A DNA stretch of 20,133 nucleotides from Desulfobacterales bacterium (GTDB taxonomy: Bacteria > Desulfobacterota > Desulfobacteria > Desulfobacterales > 4be13), in the NCBI GenBank assembly GCA_029934695.1, contig JAOZLU010000060.1, positions 1 through 20,133 on the forward strand, written 5' to 3'. Positions 7,245 to 14,649 of the stretch are shown piece by piece (positions within the stretch are counted from its first letter, which is position 1; the number at the start of each line of letters is the position of its first letter). The position numbers and the translations under genes were made by a program. The notes under the pieces were generated by a model that was given only the letters and a program-made list of their open reading frames with translations, was not told the origin of the DNA and did no database searches.

Positions 7245-7252
7245 AAAGGAGG
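7245..7252 (+). promoter_or_regulatory. Ribosome binding site deciding a DUF4384 start
   Basis: AAAGGAGG lies 7 bp before ATG 7260, and this start places a good signal peptide at the N-terminus. Upstream starts at 7083 (ATG) and 7059 (TTG) would bury the signal sequence inside the protein. Confidence 0.75.
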
Positions 7253-7259
7253 AAAGATT

Positions 7260-7877
7260 ATGAAGATCAATTTGAAAATGTTGCAGATTCCGGCTTTTAT
7301 CATTGCTGTTCTGCTTGCCGGCACGGGGGTTGCCCAGGAGAGGTCCTTCCTGGGTTTTGGCAGTACCACCCTCTCTTTTGAGTATGCTGTAAGGTTAGAG
7401 AGAGGCGGCAAAATTATAAATACCACTGAAACCCAGGAATTTTTCAGGGGGGACAGGTTACAGTTTGTTTTCAGGTCCTACCAGGATTGCTATGCCTATA
7501 TTATTCTCAAAGGCTCCTCAGGCCATTACCAGATGCTTTTCCCGAACAGGATCATTGAGGGGGGGAAGAACTGGATCGTCGAGGACAGGGAATATGTCAT
7601 TCCCGCACAGGGCACTTTCACGATTGACAACCAGAGCGGCATTGAGCATCTGTTTTTTCTTTTTTCACCTGTCAAGATCAATGAGGCAGAGGCTTTTGTC
7701 AACAGAGGCTTTGTCGGAGCGAATATTGTGGAAAATGTTCTCCTGGACTTGCGGAACAGACAGACAGACGGTTACACGCTGACCCGTGAAAAGAAAAAGG
7801 ATAAATGCCGGATCACGTTAAAATCACCGGAAAAAAATCCGGTTTTGTCTTTTGATCTGTTTATCCGGCATCAATAG
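7260..7877 (+). CDS. Exported stand-alone DUF4384 protein
   Basis: This 205-aa product has a signal peptide (about 1-24, ending in GTGVAQ) and then a single DUF4384 domain filling most of the mature chain. The landmarks are FFRGDRLQFVF, CYAYIILKGSSGHYQMLFPN, EYVIPAQGTFTID and EHLFFLF. It has no catalytic motif. The C-terminus is FDLFIRHQ, matching the tails of its neighbours. It is a paralogue of the LysM-DUF4384 protein without the LysM part. The last base of the TAG stop is also the first base of a REP-like repeat, so that repeat begins exactly where coding ends. The role is unknown. An accessory, scaffold or regulatory part for the DUF4384-bearing proteases is plausible. Confidence 0.85.
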   Translation: MKINLKMLQIPAFIIAVLLAGTGVAQERSFLGFGSTTLSFEYAVRLERGGKIINTTETQEFFRGDRLQFVFRSYQDCYAYIILKGSSGHYQMLFPNRIIEGGKNWIVEDREYVIPAQGTFTIDNQSGIEHLFFLFSPVKINEAEAFVNRGFVGANIVENVLLDLRNRQTDGYTLTREKKKDKCRITLKSPEKNPVLSFDLFIRHQ

Positions 7878-7952
7878 TTCGTAGTTCCGCCTTTAGGCGG
7901 TGAATTAAAAAGTTCGTAGTTCCCATAAGCGCCTAAAGGCGGAACTACGAAC
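7877..7952. repeat. REP-like inverted pair with extra half (family A)
   Basis: A forward unit at 7877-7900, a partial forward unit (GTTCGTAGTTCC, 7912-7923) and a reverse unit (CGCCTAAAGGCGG then AACTACGAAC, 7930-7952). It starts on the G of the upstream stop codon and ends 22 bp before the next start. Confidence 0.85.
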
Positions 7953-7974
7953 TGGACAACGAAGGAGATAAATC

Positions 7975-8709
7975 ATGTGTAAAATTTTCAGGTTGTTTTT
8001 TTGTGTCAGTATGCTCTGCCTTATATACAACACTGCGTTGTTTGCCAGCGGGGCAAAAGAGATGTTTCTGAAATACGGCCAGACAAAGAATGTCACTCGG
8101 AACTTCACCGGTGACAGAAATCTGGTTCCGGATTTTGGCAATAATCCCCAGGGCTTCGGTGTTGAATTCAAGGTTGAAAAGAGAGTGGGGAGTATGTGGC
8201 AGACGGTAAGTCCCGGGCATACCTTTCACAACAAGGACCGTGTCCGGTTCAAGTTCAGGCCCAACGGAAGTTCCTATTTTACGCTTATCAATAATGGGAA
8301 CGTGATCTGGCCTGCTGTGGGGAAAGGGCGGAACCTCGTTCCTGATACAGAATTTCAGCATACAGGTGACAAAGAAATTACAATCGGGCCTTTCAGAGTG
8401 GTTCCGCCGGCAGGCAAAGAACATAACGTCCTTATTATAAGCCCAGTTCCTTTTTCGCAGCAAATTGAGACATTGAACACACAGTGCGCTGCCCAGCCCG
8501 ACGCGCCCCAGCCTGTGATGACATTATCCGCGCCTGCCGGAAATGTTGAAATGGATGCAATTGCGAACATAGAGGCACAACTGAGGTCTTTAAAGAATGC
8601 GGTCAGGAATCTTGTGCTTGAAACCGAAAATAACGTGAATTATGTGGTTTCCAATGATCCTGACCCTGTCAAGCCGTTAAGACATGAATTCTATCTGGAA
8701 CATAAATAA
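7975..8709 (+). CDS. Exported divergent DUF4384-like protein
   Basis: This is a 244-aa protein whose ATG follows a GAAGGAG ribosome binding site. Residues about 1-25 form a signal peptide (LFASGAKE near the cleavage point). The central domain (about 60-165) matches DUF4384 in layout: FHNKDRVRFKFRPNGSSYFT, a strand-rich middle, then VPPAGKEHNVLIISPVP. It lacks the usual YLYIF segment, so it is a divergent member. A helical stretch with heptad-like spacing, IEAQLRSLKNAVRNLVLETE (about 199-218), may form a coiled coil. The tail, HEFYLEHK, matches the neighbouring DUF4384 proteins. It is flanked by a family A repeat upstream and a family B palindrome downstream. Function unknown; probably part of the same exported set. 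Confidence 0.8.
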   Translation: MCKIFRLFFCVSMLCLIYNTALFASGAKEMFLKYGQTKNVTRNFTGDRNLVPDFGNNPQGFGVEFKVEKRVGSMWQTVSPGHTFHNKDRVRFKFRPNGSSYFTLINNGNVIWPAVGKGRNLVPDTEFQHTGDKEITIGPFRVVPPAGKEHNVLIISPVPFSQQIETLNTQCAAQPDAPQPVMTLSAPAGNVEMDAIANIEAQLRSLKNAVRNLVLETENNVNYVVSNDPDPVKPLRHEFYLEHK

Positions 8710-8733
8710 ATCCAGACCTCAATAAATTCAGAC

Positions 8734-8758
8734 CTCCGAGGTTTTAAAAACCTCGGAG
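8734..8758. repeat. Family B palindrome (B3)
   Basis: CTCCGAGGTTTT (8734-8745) and AAAACCTCGGAG (8747-8758) form a perfect 12-bp inverted repeat with a 1-nt centre. It fills most of the 72-bp gap between two DUF4384 genes and ends 8 bp before the AAGAGGAG ribosome binding site of the next gene. Confidence 0.8.
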
Positions 8759-8781
8759 TTGGCGAGAAGAGGAGAAAAAAA

Positions 8782-9612
8782 ATGAAGATTCAAAATGTAA
8801 AGCGGTTTATCATAGCATTGGCTTTTGTTTCTCTTGCTATGGTATCAACAGGGCATGCGGATTTTATCACACCCGGGCAGGGACAGCAGCCGCCACCCCC
8901 TCCCGGATCGCATGGGACAGCAACGCCACAGGGATACCAGCCCCCTGCCAGCGCATACGGACAACCCGCAGGTCCCGGCCTGCTTCAGCCGACGGCTCAG
9001 AACATATTTTATATGCCCGCAGCCTTCCAGAATCAGCAGACGGTTCCCATGGCAATGACCAGCAAGATACTTCTCAAAAAGGCGAATGACCCGTGTGATG
9101 TCACAGAAGTGATGGCAGCGAAGCATCTGTTCATAACAAATGACCGTATCCGGTTTAAGCTTCAGGCAAACAGTGACGGATACCTTTATATTTTTCAGAA
9201 AGGAAGTGACGGTTCCACAAACCGCCTGTTTCCCCACCCCGGGTTTCAGAACAACCGGAACGAGGTCGCCGCATATAAGGAATATGTGCTTCCGGTAAAA
9301 GGATGGTTCAGATTTGACGCTACCCCTGGTATGGAGGAGATATATTTCTTTCTCAGCAGGACCAAAATACCGGAGTTTGACGTTTCCCCGGTTGCAGGCC
9401 AGAATCCAGCCGGGGTTCCCATGAATCAGCAGGCATGGCTGTCTGTTTTCAGCTATTACAATCGTTCCGGCTCCGGCAGAAACCTTGTCTTTGAGCCTGA
9501 TCCGGGACAAAGCGGAAATGGCGTTCATGCGACACCGACATCCTATGTTGCCCAGATGGCAAGCAGTCAGAAGCCTGTCATCTCTGCGGTGATGCGGTTG
9601 AAGCATCAGTAA
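8782..9612 (+). CDS. Exported DUF4384 protein with Pro/Gln-rich linker
   Basis: The ATG follows AAGAGGAG (8767-8774) by 7 bp. The 276-aa protein has a signal peptide (about 1-26, ending in STGHAD), then a Pro/Gln/Gly-rich low-complexity linker (about 30-75, including QQPPPPPG) that probably spans the wall or is flexible. A DUF4384 domain lies at about 95-200, with landmarks NDRIRFKLQANSDGYLYIF, NRLFPHPG, YKEYVLPVKGWFRFD and MEEIYFFLS. These align closely with the LysM-DUF4384 protein. The tail, AVMRLKHQ, again matches the set. It has no enzymatic motif. It may present the DUF4384 module away from the membrane. Confidence 0.85.
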   Translation: MKIQNVKRFIIALAFVSLAMVSTGHADFITPGQGQQPPPPPGSHGTATPQGYQPPASAYGQPAGPGLLQPTAQNIFYMPAAFQNQQTVPMAMTSKILLKKANDPCDVTEVMAAKHLFITNDRIRFKLQANSDGYLYIFQKGSDGSTNRLFPHPGFQNNRNEVAAYKEYVLPVKGWFRFDATPGMEEIYFFLSRTKIPEFDVSPVAGQNPAGVPMNQQAWLSVFSYYNRSGSGRNLVFEPDPGQSGNGVHATPTSYVAQMASSQKPVISAVMRLKHQ

Positions 9613-9624
9613 TTACAACTCCTA

Positions 9625-9657
9625 AGACCTCCGAGGTTTTAAAAATCTCGGAGGTCT
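9625..9657. repeat. Family B palindrome (B4), 16-bp arms
   Basis: AGACCTCCGAGGTTTT (9625-9640), one A, then AAAATCTCGGAGGTCT (9642-9657). The arms pair over 16 positions with a single G-T wobble. It sits between the stop of the DUF4384 gene and the ribosome binding site of the DUF3160 gene. Confidence 0.85.
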
Positions 9658-9682
9658 GACTCGTGAAGATAAGGAGAATAAA

Positions 9683-11764
9683 ATGAATCACACATTTCTT
9701 TCAATCGCACTCTGTCTCTTTGTAACAACTTTCATCACGGCTTCGTCAATGGCCGATTTTCCCAAAGAAGAAATTCTGACGGAGCTTCAGGGCTATGGTG
9801 AACCGGATGAACTGGCAGAACCCCTTTCGACAGCCGGGATTTCCATCCGGCCCACAACCGGCTATGATGAAATATACGATCTGTACAAGGACTATAAGCA
9901 AAACTTGCAGCCTGTTTTCATCACCACGGATATCCTGTTTCACACAACCCACAAAGTATTTGATTATTCTTTAAGGGTTATAGAACTGGATCAGGTCCCG
10001 TTACTGCAAAAATTCTCAAAAGAGATGTATGCGGCCGCGGTAAACTTAAAAAAGGAATTCGGCAAATATAAGCATCTGACTGAACCAGCAGACCAGCTCA
10101 TCGCCTATTTTGCAGTGCCAAACCTCCTGCTGGGAAACAGCATTGAGATTGAAGGTCCGCTAAAAGAAAAAGTGAACGGGGAAATTGAACTGATTAAGGC
10201 TCACAAGGGGTTCGGGTTTTCAAAGATATTGCAGCAGAAAGAGGACTATTCCCAGTATGCTGTGAGAGGCCATTATACCCGCAACGAGGAACTCAGGAAA
10301 TATTTTCTGGCATCCTTATGGTATGGAAGAAGGATGTTCCGCTTTGATGAATCAGAACCGGGCGGAGCAGGAAACCCGCCAGACCCGCCAGATATAAAAG
10401 GATGGTGGAAAAAGGGGAATAAAGAAGTTCATGACATCGCACAATCTGAAATTCTGTCAGGATGCCTGCTGGTTTATCTGCTTGAAAATACCTCGGTTGG
10501 CAATGAACAGGCCATTGAGATTTATAAACGCTTAAAATCGCCTTATGATTTCCTCGTGGGGCGATCAGAGGATATCACGATTGAAATATTGTCAGATGCT
10601 CTCAGGAAAACATTCGGGAAAAAATGGAACCCTGCTGACCTTGGTGACAGCAAAAAATTCCTGGACATGGCAAAAAAAGTGGCAGAGGGGAATACGGTAA
10701 GGATTGATTCAACCGGCATGGGCAGAAAAGGGCTGACGCTTTTCGGACAGCGGTTTATCCTTGACTCCGCCTTTTTCCAGAAACTTGTGCATGATAAGGA
10801 TAATCAGCTTCCCTACATCGGAAAAGGCCCGGTAAAAGAAAAGCCGTTCACCTGGGTAAGGGATCAGGTTTACGGAGAGATCAGGGGATTTCCAAGAGGG
10901 CTGGACCTTATGGCAATACTCGGTTCAGAGGAAGCAGAGAAAATTCTGAAGGAAAAAGGAGATGCGGATTATAGGGGATATGAGAAGAACCTGGACTCGT
11001 TAAAACAGGAATACAGGCATCTCAGCTTGTCTGACAGTGTTTATGAAAAGATGCTGGGAGCATTTGCACCGCTGTTTGGCACAGACAGCAAAGCCCCCGA
11101 ATTCATGCACTCCGGGATGTGGAAAAGAAAAAGCCTGAACACTGCCCTGGGTGCCTGGACAGAGCTGAGACACGACACCATTTTGTATGGAAAACAGAGT
11201 TATACCTCTGTTCCCAAGGGCGGAACAGGTCCCAAGCTGGAATCGGCATATCTGGAACCGAATCCCCAAGTCTATGAGCGACTGGCTTCCATCCTGTCTG
11301 ATTTGGACAATCCTGGAAAAATATCTGTCCCGGATTATTTGTCAAAAAAATACAAATCCCTTATCAGTATCTGCAACAGACTTGTTCAAATCTCAGGATA
11401 TGAGTTGAAAGGAACGCTGCCAGCCACAAAAGATGCTGATTTTCTCGTGAGCCTGGGGGATCGGTTGAAACGTCTCACAGAACTGCCCCGGGATATTGCA
11501 GAAGAAATTGTCGGCAAGGCAGATTCGCAAATGCCGATAGTTGCTGACGTGCATACCCGAATGCCCCAGGCGCTGACAGAAGCAGTGGGATTTCCTGCAA
11601 AAATAATTGTTGTGATACCCGTGGGAAAAAAACCGATGCTCTTTTTCGGAGGCGTTTACTCCTATTACGAGTTTAAAGTTCCTTATGAAAACCGTCTGAC
11701 AGATGAAAAATGGATGAAAGAACTGAAATCTGAGAAAGTAAAATTTAAGCCTTTGTTTTTTTAG
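9683..11764 (+). CDS. Exported DUF3160 family protein
   Basis: AAGGAG (9671-9676) lies 6 bp upstream of the ATG. The 693-aa product has a signal peptide (about 1-24) and is a DUF3160 protein over nearly its full length. Recognisable segments are QPVFITTDILFHTTHKVFDY near residues 77-96, the central DLMAILGSEEA, and the C-terminal VADVHTRMPQALTEAVGFP, followed by FFGGVYSYYEFKVPYENRLT and a DEKW...L motif. DUF3160 proteins are exported bacterial proteins, mostly helical, without an established activity. The gene lies in the same orientation between a DUF4384 gene and the clostripain gene, so it may serve the same exported complex. The TAG stop shares its G with the start of a family A repeat. 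The family call is firm; function is unknown. Confidence 0.9.
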   Translation: MNHTFLSIALCLFVTTFITASSMADFPKEEILTELQGYGEPDELAEPLSTAGISIRPTTGYDEIYDLYKDYKQNLQPVFITTDILFHTTHKVFDYSLRVIELDQVPLLQKFSKEMYAAAVNLKKEFGKYKHLTEPADQLIAYFAVPNLLLGNSIEIEGPLKEKVNGEIELIKAHKGFGFSKILQQKEDYSQYAVRGHYTRNEELRKYFLASLWYGRRMFRFDESEPGGAGNPPDPPDIKGWWKKGNKEVHDIAQSEILSGCLLVYLLENTSVGNEQAIEIYKRLKSPYDFLVGRSEDITIEILSDALRKTFGKKWNPADLGDSKKFLDMAKKVAEGNTVRIDSTGMGRKGLTLFGQRFILDSAFFQKLVHDKDNQLPYIGKGPVKEKPFTWVRDQVYGEIRGFPRGLDLMAILGSEEAEKILKEKGDADYRGYEKNLDSLKQEYRHLSLSDSVYEKMLGAFAPLFGTDSKAPEFMHSGMWKRKSLNTALGAWTELRHDTILYGKQSYTSVPKGGTGPKLESAYLEPNPQVYERLASILSDLDNPGKISVPDYLSKKYKSLISICNRLVQISGYELKGTLPATKDADFLVSLGDRLKRLTELPRDIAEEIVGKADSQMPIVADVHTRMPQALTEAVGFPAKIIVVIPVGKKPMLFFGGVYSYYEFKVPYENRLTDEKWMKELKSEKVKFKPLFF

Positions 11765-11830
11765 TTTGTAGTTCCGCCTTTAGGCGGCTACGAGCCTGCG
11801 GTATCACCGCCTAAAGGCGGAACTACGAAC
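11764..11830. repeat. REP-like inverted pair (family A)
   Basis: A forward unit (GTTTGTAGTT then CCGCCTTTAGGCGG, 11764-11787) faces a reverse unit at 11807-11830. A remnant GAACTACGAACC follows at 11833-11844. The first base is the last base of the DUF3160 stop codon, and the clostripain ribosome binding site (AAAGGAG, 11847-11853) follows directly. Confidence 0.85.
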
Positions 11831-11861
11831 CTGAACTACGAACCTGAAAGGAGAATCTGTT

Positions 11862-14501
11862 ATGAAAAAAATCTTTTTTATTTTTTTGGTAATCTGTCTT
11901 TTTTCTGTCCCTGCGATGGCGGCAAAATGGACTTTCATGGTCTATCTCGACGGTGACAACAACTTGGAGCAAGCGGGTGTTGATGATGTGAACGAGATGG
12001 AAAAGGTCGGTTCCACCAGTGATGTCAATATTGTGGTTCTGTTTGACAGGGCCAAGGGCTTTGACAGTTCCAACGGCGACTGGACTACTGCCAAGGTGGC
12101 CCGCATAGTAAAAGATAATGACGCAAAAAAAATGTCTTCTTTTGCTTCTTCCGCTGAGGACTGGGGTGAGGCAGATATGGGCAGCAAGAAAACCCTGACG
12201 AAATTTGTCAAATATGCGATGAAAAAATACCCGGCAGAAAAATACGCGCTTGTCCTGTGGAATCATGGCGGGGGATGGCGGAGTCTGGAACTTATGGAAA
12301 GTGCATCCAGGGGCTTCCCGGTTTCCGAACCGGGTTTTCAATACAATTATGATGAGCATGTAAGGCTGAAGCTTGAGATGGGTCGCCTGATGACTATAAG
12401 CGGCGCACGGACTATATGCGGTGATGATTCACATGGAACGATATTGAACACCGAGGATGTCCGATTGGCCCTCAGAGACATACCCAAGCTTAATCTTATC
12501 GGCATGGATGCCTGCCTCATGGCAATGGTGGAAGTGGCCTATGAGCTGAGAAATAAGGCCAATGTCATGGTGGCATCGGAAGAAAATGAGCCTGGTTTCG
12601 GATGGCCTTATGATCTGTTGCTGAAGCCTTTGACTGAAAGGCCCTCTATGAATGAAGTCGCCTTGGGAAAAATCATCGTTGACAGCTACGGAGAATATTG
12701 TGACAGCCATGTCAAAACTCCCCCTCCGACACAGTCAGCCATTCGCCTGTCTGAAATGAAAAATGTTGCCAATGCGGTGAACCGTTTCGTGTCTTCCGTT
12801 CCTCAGAAGCAGAAAGCAGGTGTTAATTTCGTGAAAATTCGTAACAGGACACCGTCATTTGCCCGCAAAGATTATATTGATTATAAGAATTTTCTGTCCA
12901 AAACTCCTGGAACAGAGGGAAAATCTTTGGCCGCAGCCATTGACAAGGCTGTCATAAGAAATTATTCATACAAGAAAGGCAATGCCACCGGCCTGTCCAT
13001 ATTTTTTCCTGGCAGAGCCGTTGGAGAATACAATGCGTACAAAGCGAAAAATATTCAATTCGCAAAAGACACGCTGTGGGATGATTTCCTGGCTTATGTG
13101 CATAAGGGAACGCCGATTCCCTCTGCTTCTCCTCAGCCCTCTCCGAAGCCATCGGGAAAACCATCCCTGACCCTGACCAAACTGATTGCAGTGAAGGACA
13201 GAAGCAGCAGCACTCCCGCGAGCAACATCAATCCGGGTGATACGATATATCTGAAAACAGATTACAGGACAGCAGGCATTCCCCCGGATCACAAGGAACT
13301 GATCCTGTGGGGAATGTTTGATTCAAACGGCTACTACAAAGCGGAGTTTGAGAGGTTGCAGATTGAGGATTCGGAAGACGGAACCTGGTCAGTGAGCAAC
13401 AGGATAAAGATTCCGAAAAATATCACCAAAGGAAGATACTATGCGTTGTGTGATATTGGCATTTACTCATCCGCACCCGAGGAAAGGGCCAATGTGAAAA
13501 AAATCGGTGTCGTTCCCATAGGCGTTGACAAATCTGTCAAGGCCGCAGCACCCACCATTGACCGGGGTGCCTTTGATGCCGGCAAGGTAAATATGCTAAA
13601 CCAGGGAAAGCTGCTGATTGCTGACGCACCGCGGTCAGGCCTGAATCTGAAACTGGCAGTGAACAAGCCCGGGAAATTTCCTGAATACCGGGTGAATGAG
13701 GATCTCAAAATCGGGATAAAAGTTTCAAAAGATGCTTATTTTGCCATGTTCACGAGGCAGACCGACGGCAAAGTCAGCATTATTTATCCCAATGCTCAGA
13801 ATCCGTCTCCGTCCGTGCGTGCGAATCAGGTCACTTTTTTTCCTCCCCGTGGAAAAGGGACCCTGCGAATCGGTCCTCCCGCAGGCACGGAACTCATCAG
13901 GGTGATTGCTTCGGCAACCCCTGTCACAAGTGCTTCCCTGGACCGATACTTCAGAACCGGAAACCTTCCCTTTGGCGGAGAATGGGCTGAGGCTTCCCTG
14001 TCAATAAAAATCATGGACAAGGCCGGGCCGATCCTTGACAAAACAGGCGAAAGCCGTGATTTTGCTTATTCTCCGTCGGCCGGACACGGGTTCCAGAATA
14101 TTTATAATTTGTACCTCGACAATGCGTTTCCGCTCAAGATGGCGTTCAATGTCCAGAGCGAGCGCCCGGTGTTTCGGACCGGGCATACAGGTCTGAAAAT
14201 CGGCATCAGACCAGGGGCAAACTGCTATATTGCCCTGTTGCACAGGAATTCAGAAGCCCGGGTGGATGTGCTGATGTCGGGCCAGAATGGCAATAATTAT
14301 GCGGCAATGAACAGCACATATTATTTCCCAGGTGCCGACCAGGGATTTCTTACAGTCGCACCGCCTTATGGCGTGTCTGAGGTAAAAGCAATTGCCACGC
14401 TGGATCGCTTAGACTGGAATGACCCGGAACAGGTTTATCAATACCTTACCTCAAACCCGGGGCGGTGGAGTGGGGTGGTGAGGGGGTATGAGGTGAAATA
14501 A
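11862..14501 (+). CDS. Exported clostripain-family (C11) protease with two DUF4384 modules
   Basis: This 879-aa protein has a signal peptide (about 1-20, ending PAMAA). The C11 domain covers about 22-410: FMVYLDGDNNLE opens it, His135 lies in LVLWNHGGGW, and Cys218 lies in GMDACLMAM. These are the His and Cys of the clostripain dyad, so it is probably active. Clostripains cleave after Arg or Lys and are often self-processed, though I cannot place a processing site. A Pro/Ser-rich linker (about 418-436) leads to a beta-rich region (about 437-560). Two DUF4384-like modules follow at about 608-690 and 770-852 (YFAMFTRQTDGKVSIIYPN; CYIALLHRNSEARVDVLMSG). The C-terminus, WSGVVRGYEVK, resembles the end of the caspase downstream. 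It joins the protease and DUF4384 themes of the cluster. Confidence 0.92.
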   Translation: MKKIFFIFLVICLFSVPAMAAKWTFMVYLDGDNNLEQAGVDDVNEMEKVGSTSDVNIVVLFDRAKGFDSSNGDWTTAKVARIVKDNDAKKMSSFASSAEDWGEADMGSKKTLTKFVKYAMKKYPAEKYALVLWNHGGGWRSLELMESASRGFPVSEPGFQYNYDEHVRLKLEMGRLMTISGARTICGDDSHGTILNTEDVRLALRDIPKLNLIGMDACLMAMVEVAYELRNKANVMVASEENEPGFGWPYDLLLKPLTERPSMNEVALGKIIVDSYGEYCDSHVKTPPPTQSAIRLSEMKNVANAVNRFVSSVPQKQKAGVNFVKIRNRTPSFARKDYIDYKNFLSKTPGTEGKSLAAAIDKAVIRNYSYKKGNATGLSIFFPGRAVGEYNAYKAKNIQFAKDTLWDDFLAYVHKGTPIPSASPQPSPKPSGKPSLTLTKLIAVKDRSSSTPASNINPGDTIYLKTDYRTAGIPPDHKELILWGMFDSNGYYKAEFERLQIEDSEDGTWSVSNRIKIPKNITKGRYYALCDIGIYSSAPEERANVKKIGVVPIGVDKSVKAAAPTIDRGAFDAGKVNMLNQGKLLIADAPRSGLNLKLAVNKPGKFPEYRVNEDLKIGIKVSKDAYFAMFTRQTDGKVSIIYPNAQNPSPSVRANQVTFFPPRGKGTLRIGPPAGTELIRVIASATPVTSASLDRYFRTGNLPFGGEWAEASLSIKIMDKAGPILDKTGESRDFAYSPSAGHGFQNIYNLYLDNAFPLKMAFNVQSERPVFRTGHTGLKIGIRPGANCYIALLHRNSEARVDVLMSGQNGNNYAAMNSTYYFPGADQGFLTVAPPYGVSEVKAIATLDRLDWNDPEQVYQYLTSNPGRWSGVVRGYEVK

Positions 14502-14513
14502 CAAATAAATCCC

Positions 14514-14598
14514 AAATAACAAATAACAAATAACAAATAACAAATAAATTCCAAATCTCAAATAATTTAGAATTTGGAGATTTGGAGATTTGGAATTT
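14514..14598. repeat. AAATAAC tandem repeat plus 14-bp inverted repeat
   Basis: Four perfect copies of the 7-mer AAATAAC fill 14514-14541. Directly after, AAATTCCAAATCTC (14546-14559) pairs perfectly with GAGATTTGGAATTT (14585-14598), and the loop contains a partial repeat of the right arm (AATTTGGAGATTTGG). This occupies most of the 148-bp gap between the clostripain and caspase genes. Confidence 0.75.
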
Positions 14599-14636
14599 GG
14601 GACCTACGGGCCTCAATCCGGCGTCATGGGATTATC

Positions 14637-14645
14637 AAAAGGAGG
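14637..14645 (+). promoter_or_regulatory. Ribosome binding site deciding a GTG start
   Basis: AAAAGGAGG lies 4 bp before GTG 14650, which opens a clean signal peptide. In-frame ATGs at 14590 and 14626 lie upstream of this site. The former is inside the 14-bp inverted repeat. Confidence 0.7.
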
Positions 14646-14649
14646 AACT

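Larger units (their letters stand above)
6877..7259. other. Intergenic gap with two large inverted repeats
   Basis: This 383-bp gap holds a 12-bp perfect palindrome (ACAGATATCTGT, 6917-6928), an inverted repeat at 6951-7025, and a compound hairpin element at 7115-7212. An in-frame ATG at 7083 has its own AGGAG (7072-7076), but the reading frame from it passes through the hairpin element and lacks coding features, so I treat this stretch as non-coding. Confidence 0.55.

Noticed and set aside
7059..7259. N-terminal extension of the DUF4384 protein (TTG 7059 or ATG 7083)
   Set aside because: The extension passes through a hairpin element, places the signal peptide inside the protein, and ATG 7260 has a stronger site (AAAGGAGG).
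8845..9606. 253-codon minus-strand frame opposite the Pro/Gln-rich DUF4384 gene
   Set aside because: It is antisense to a gene with a clear signal peptide and domain. Its translation shows no recognisable family and it has no convincing ribosome binding site.
11823..12359. 178-codon minus-strand frame opposite the clostripain 5' end
   Set aside because: It runs through the family A repeat and is a shadow of the C11 coding region.
14590..14649. Upstream ATGs for the first metacaspase
   Set aside because: Both lie before the AAAAGGAGG site. The encoded leader is repeat-derived, and GTG 14650 opens directly into the signal peptide.
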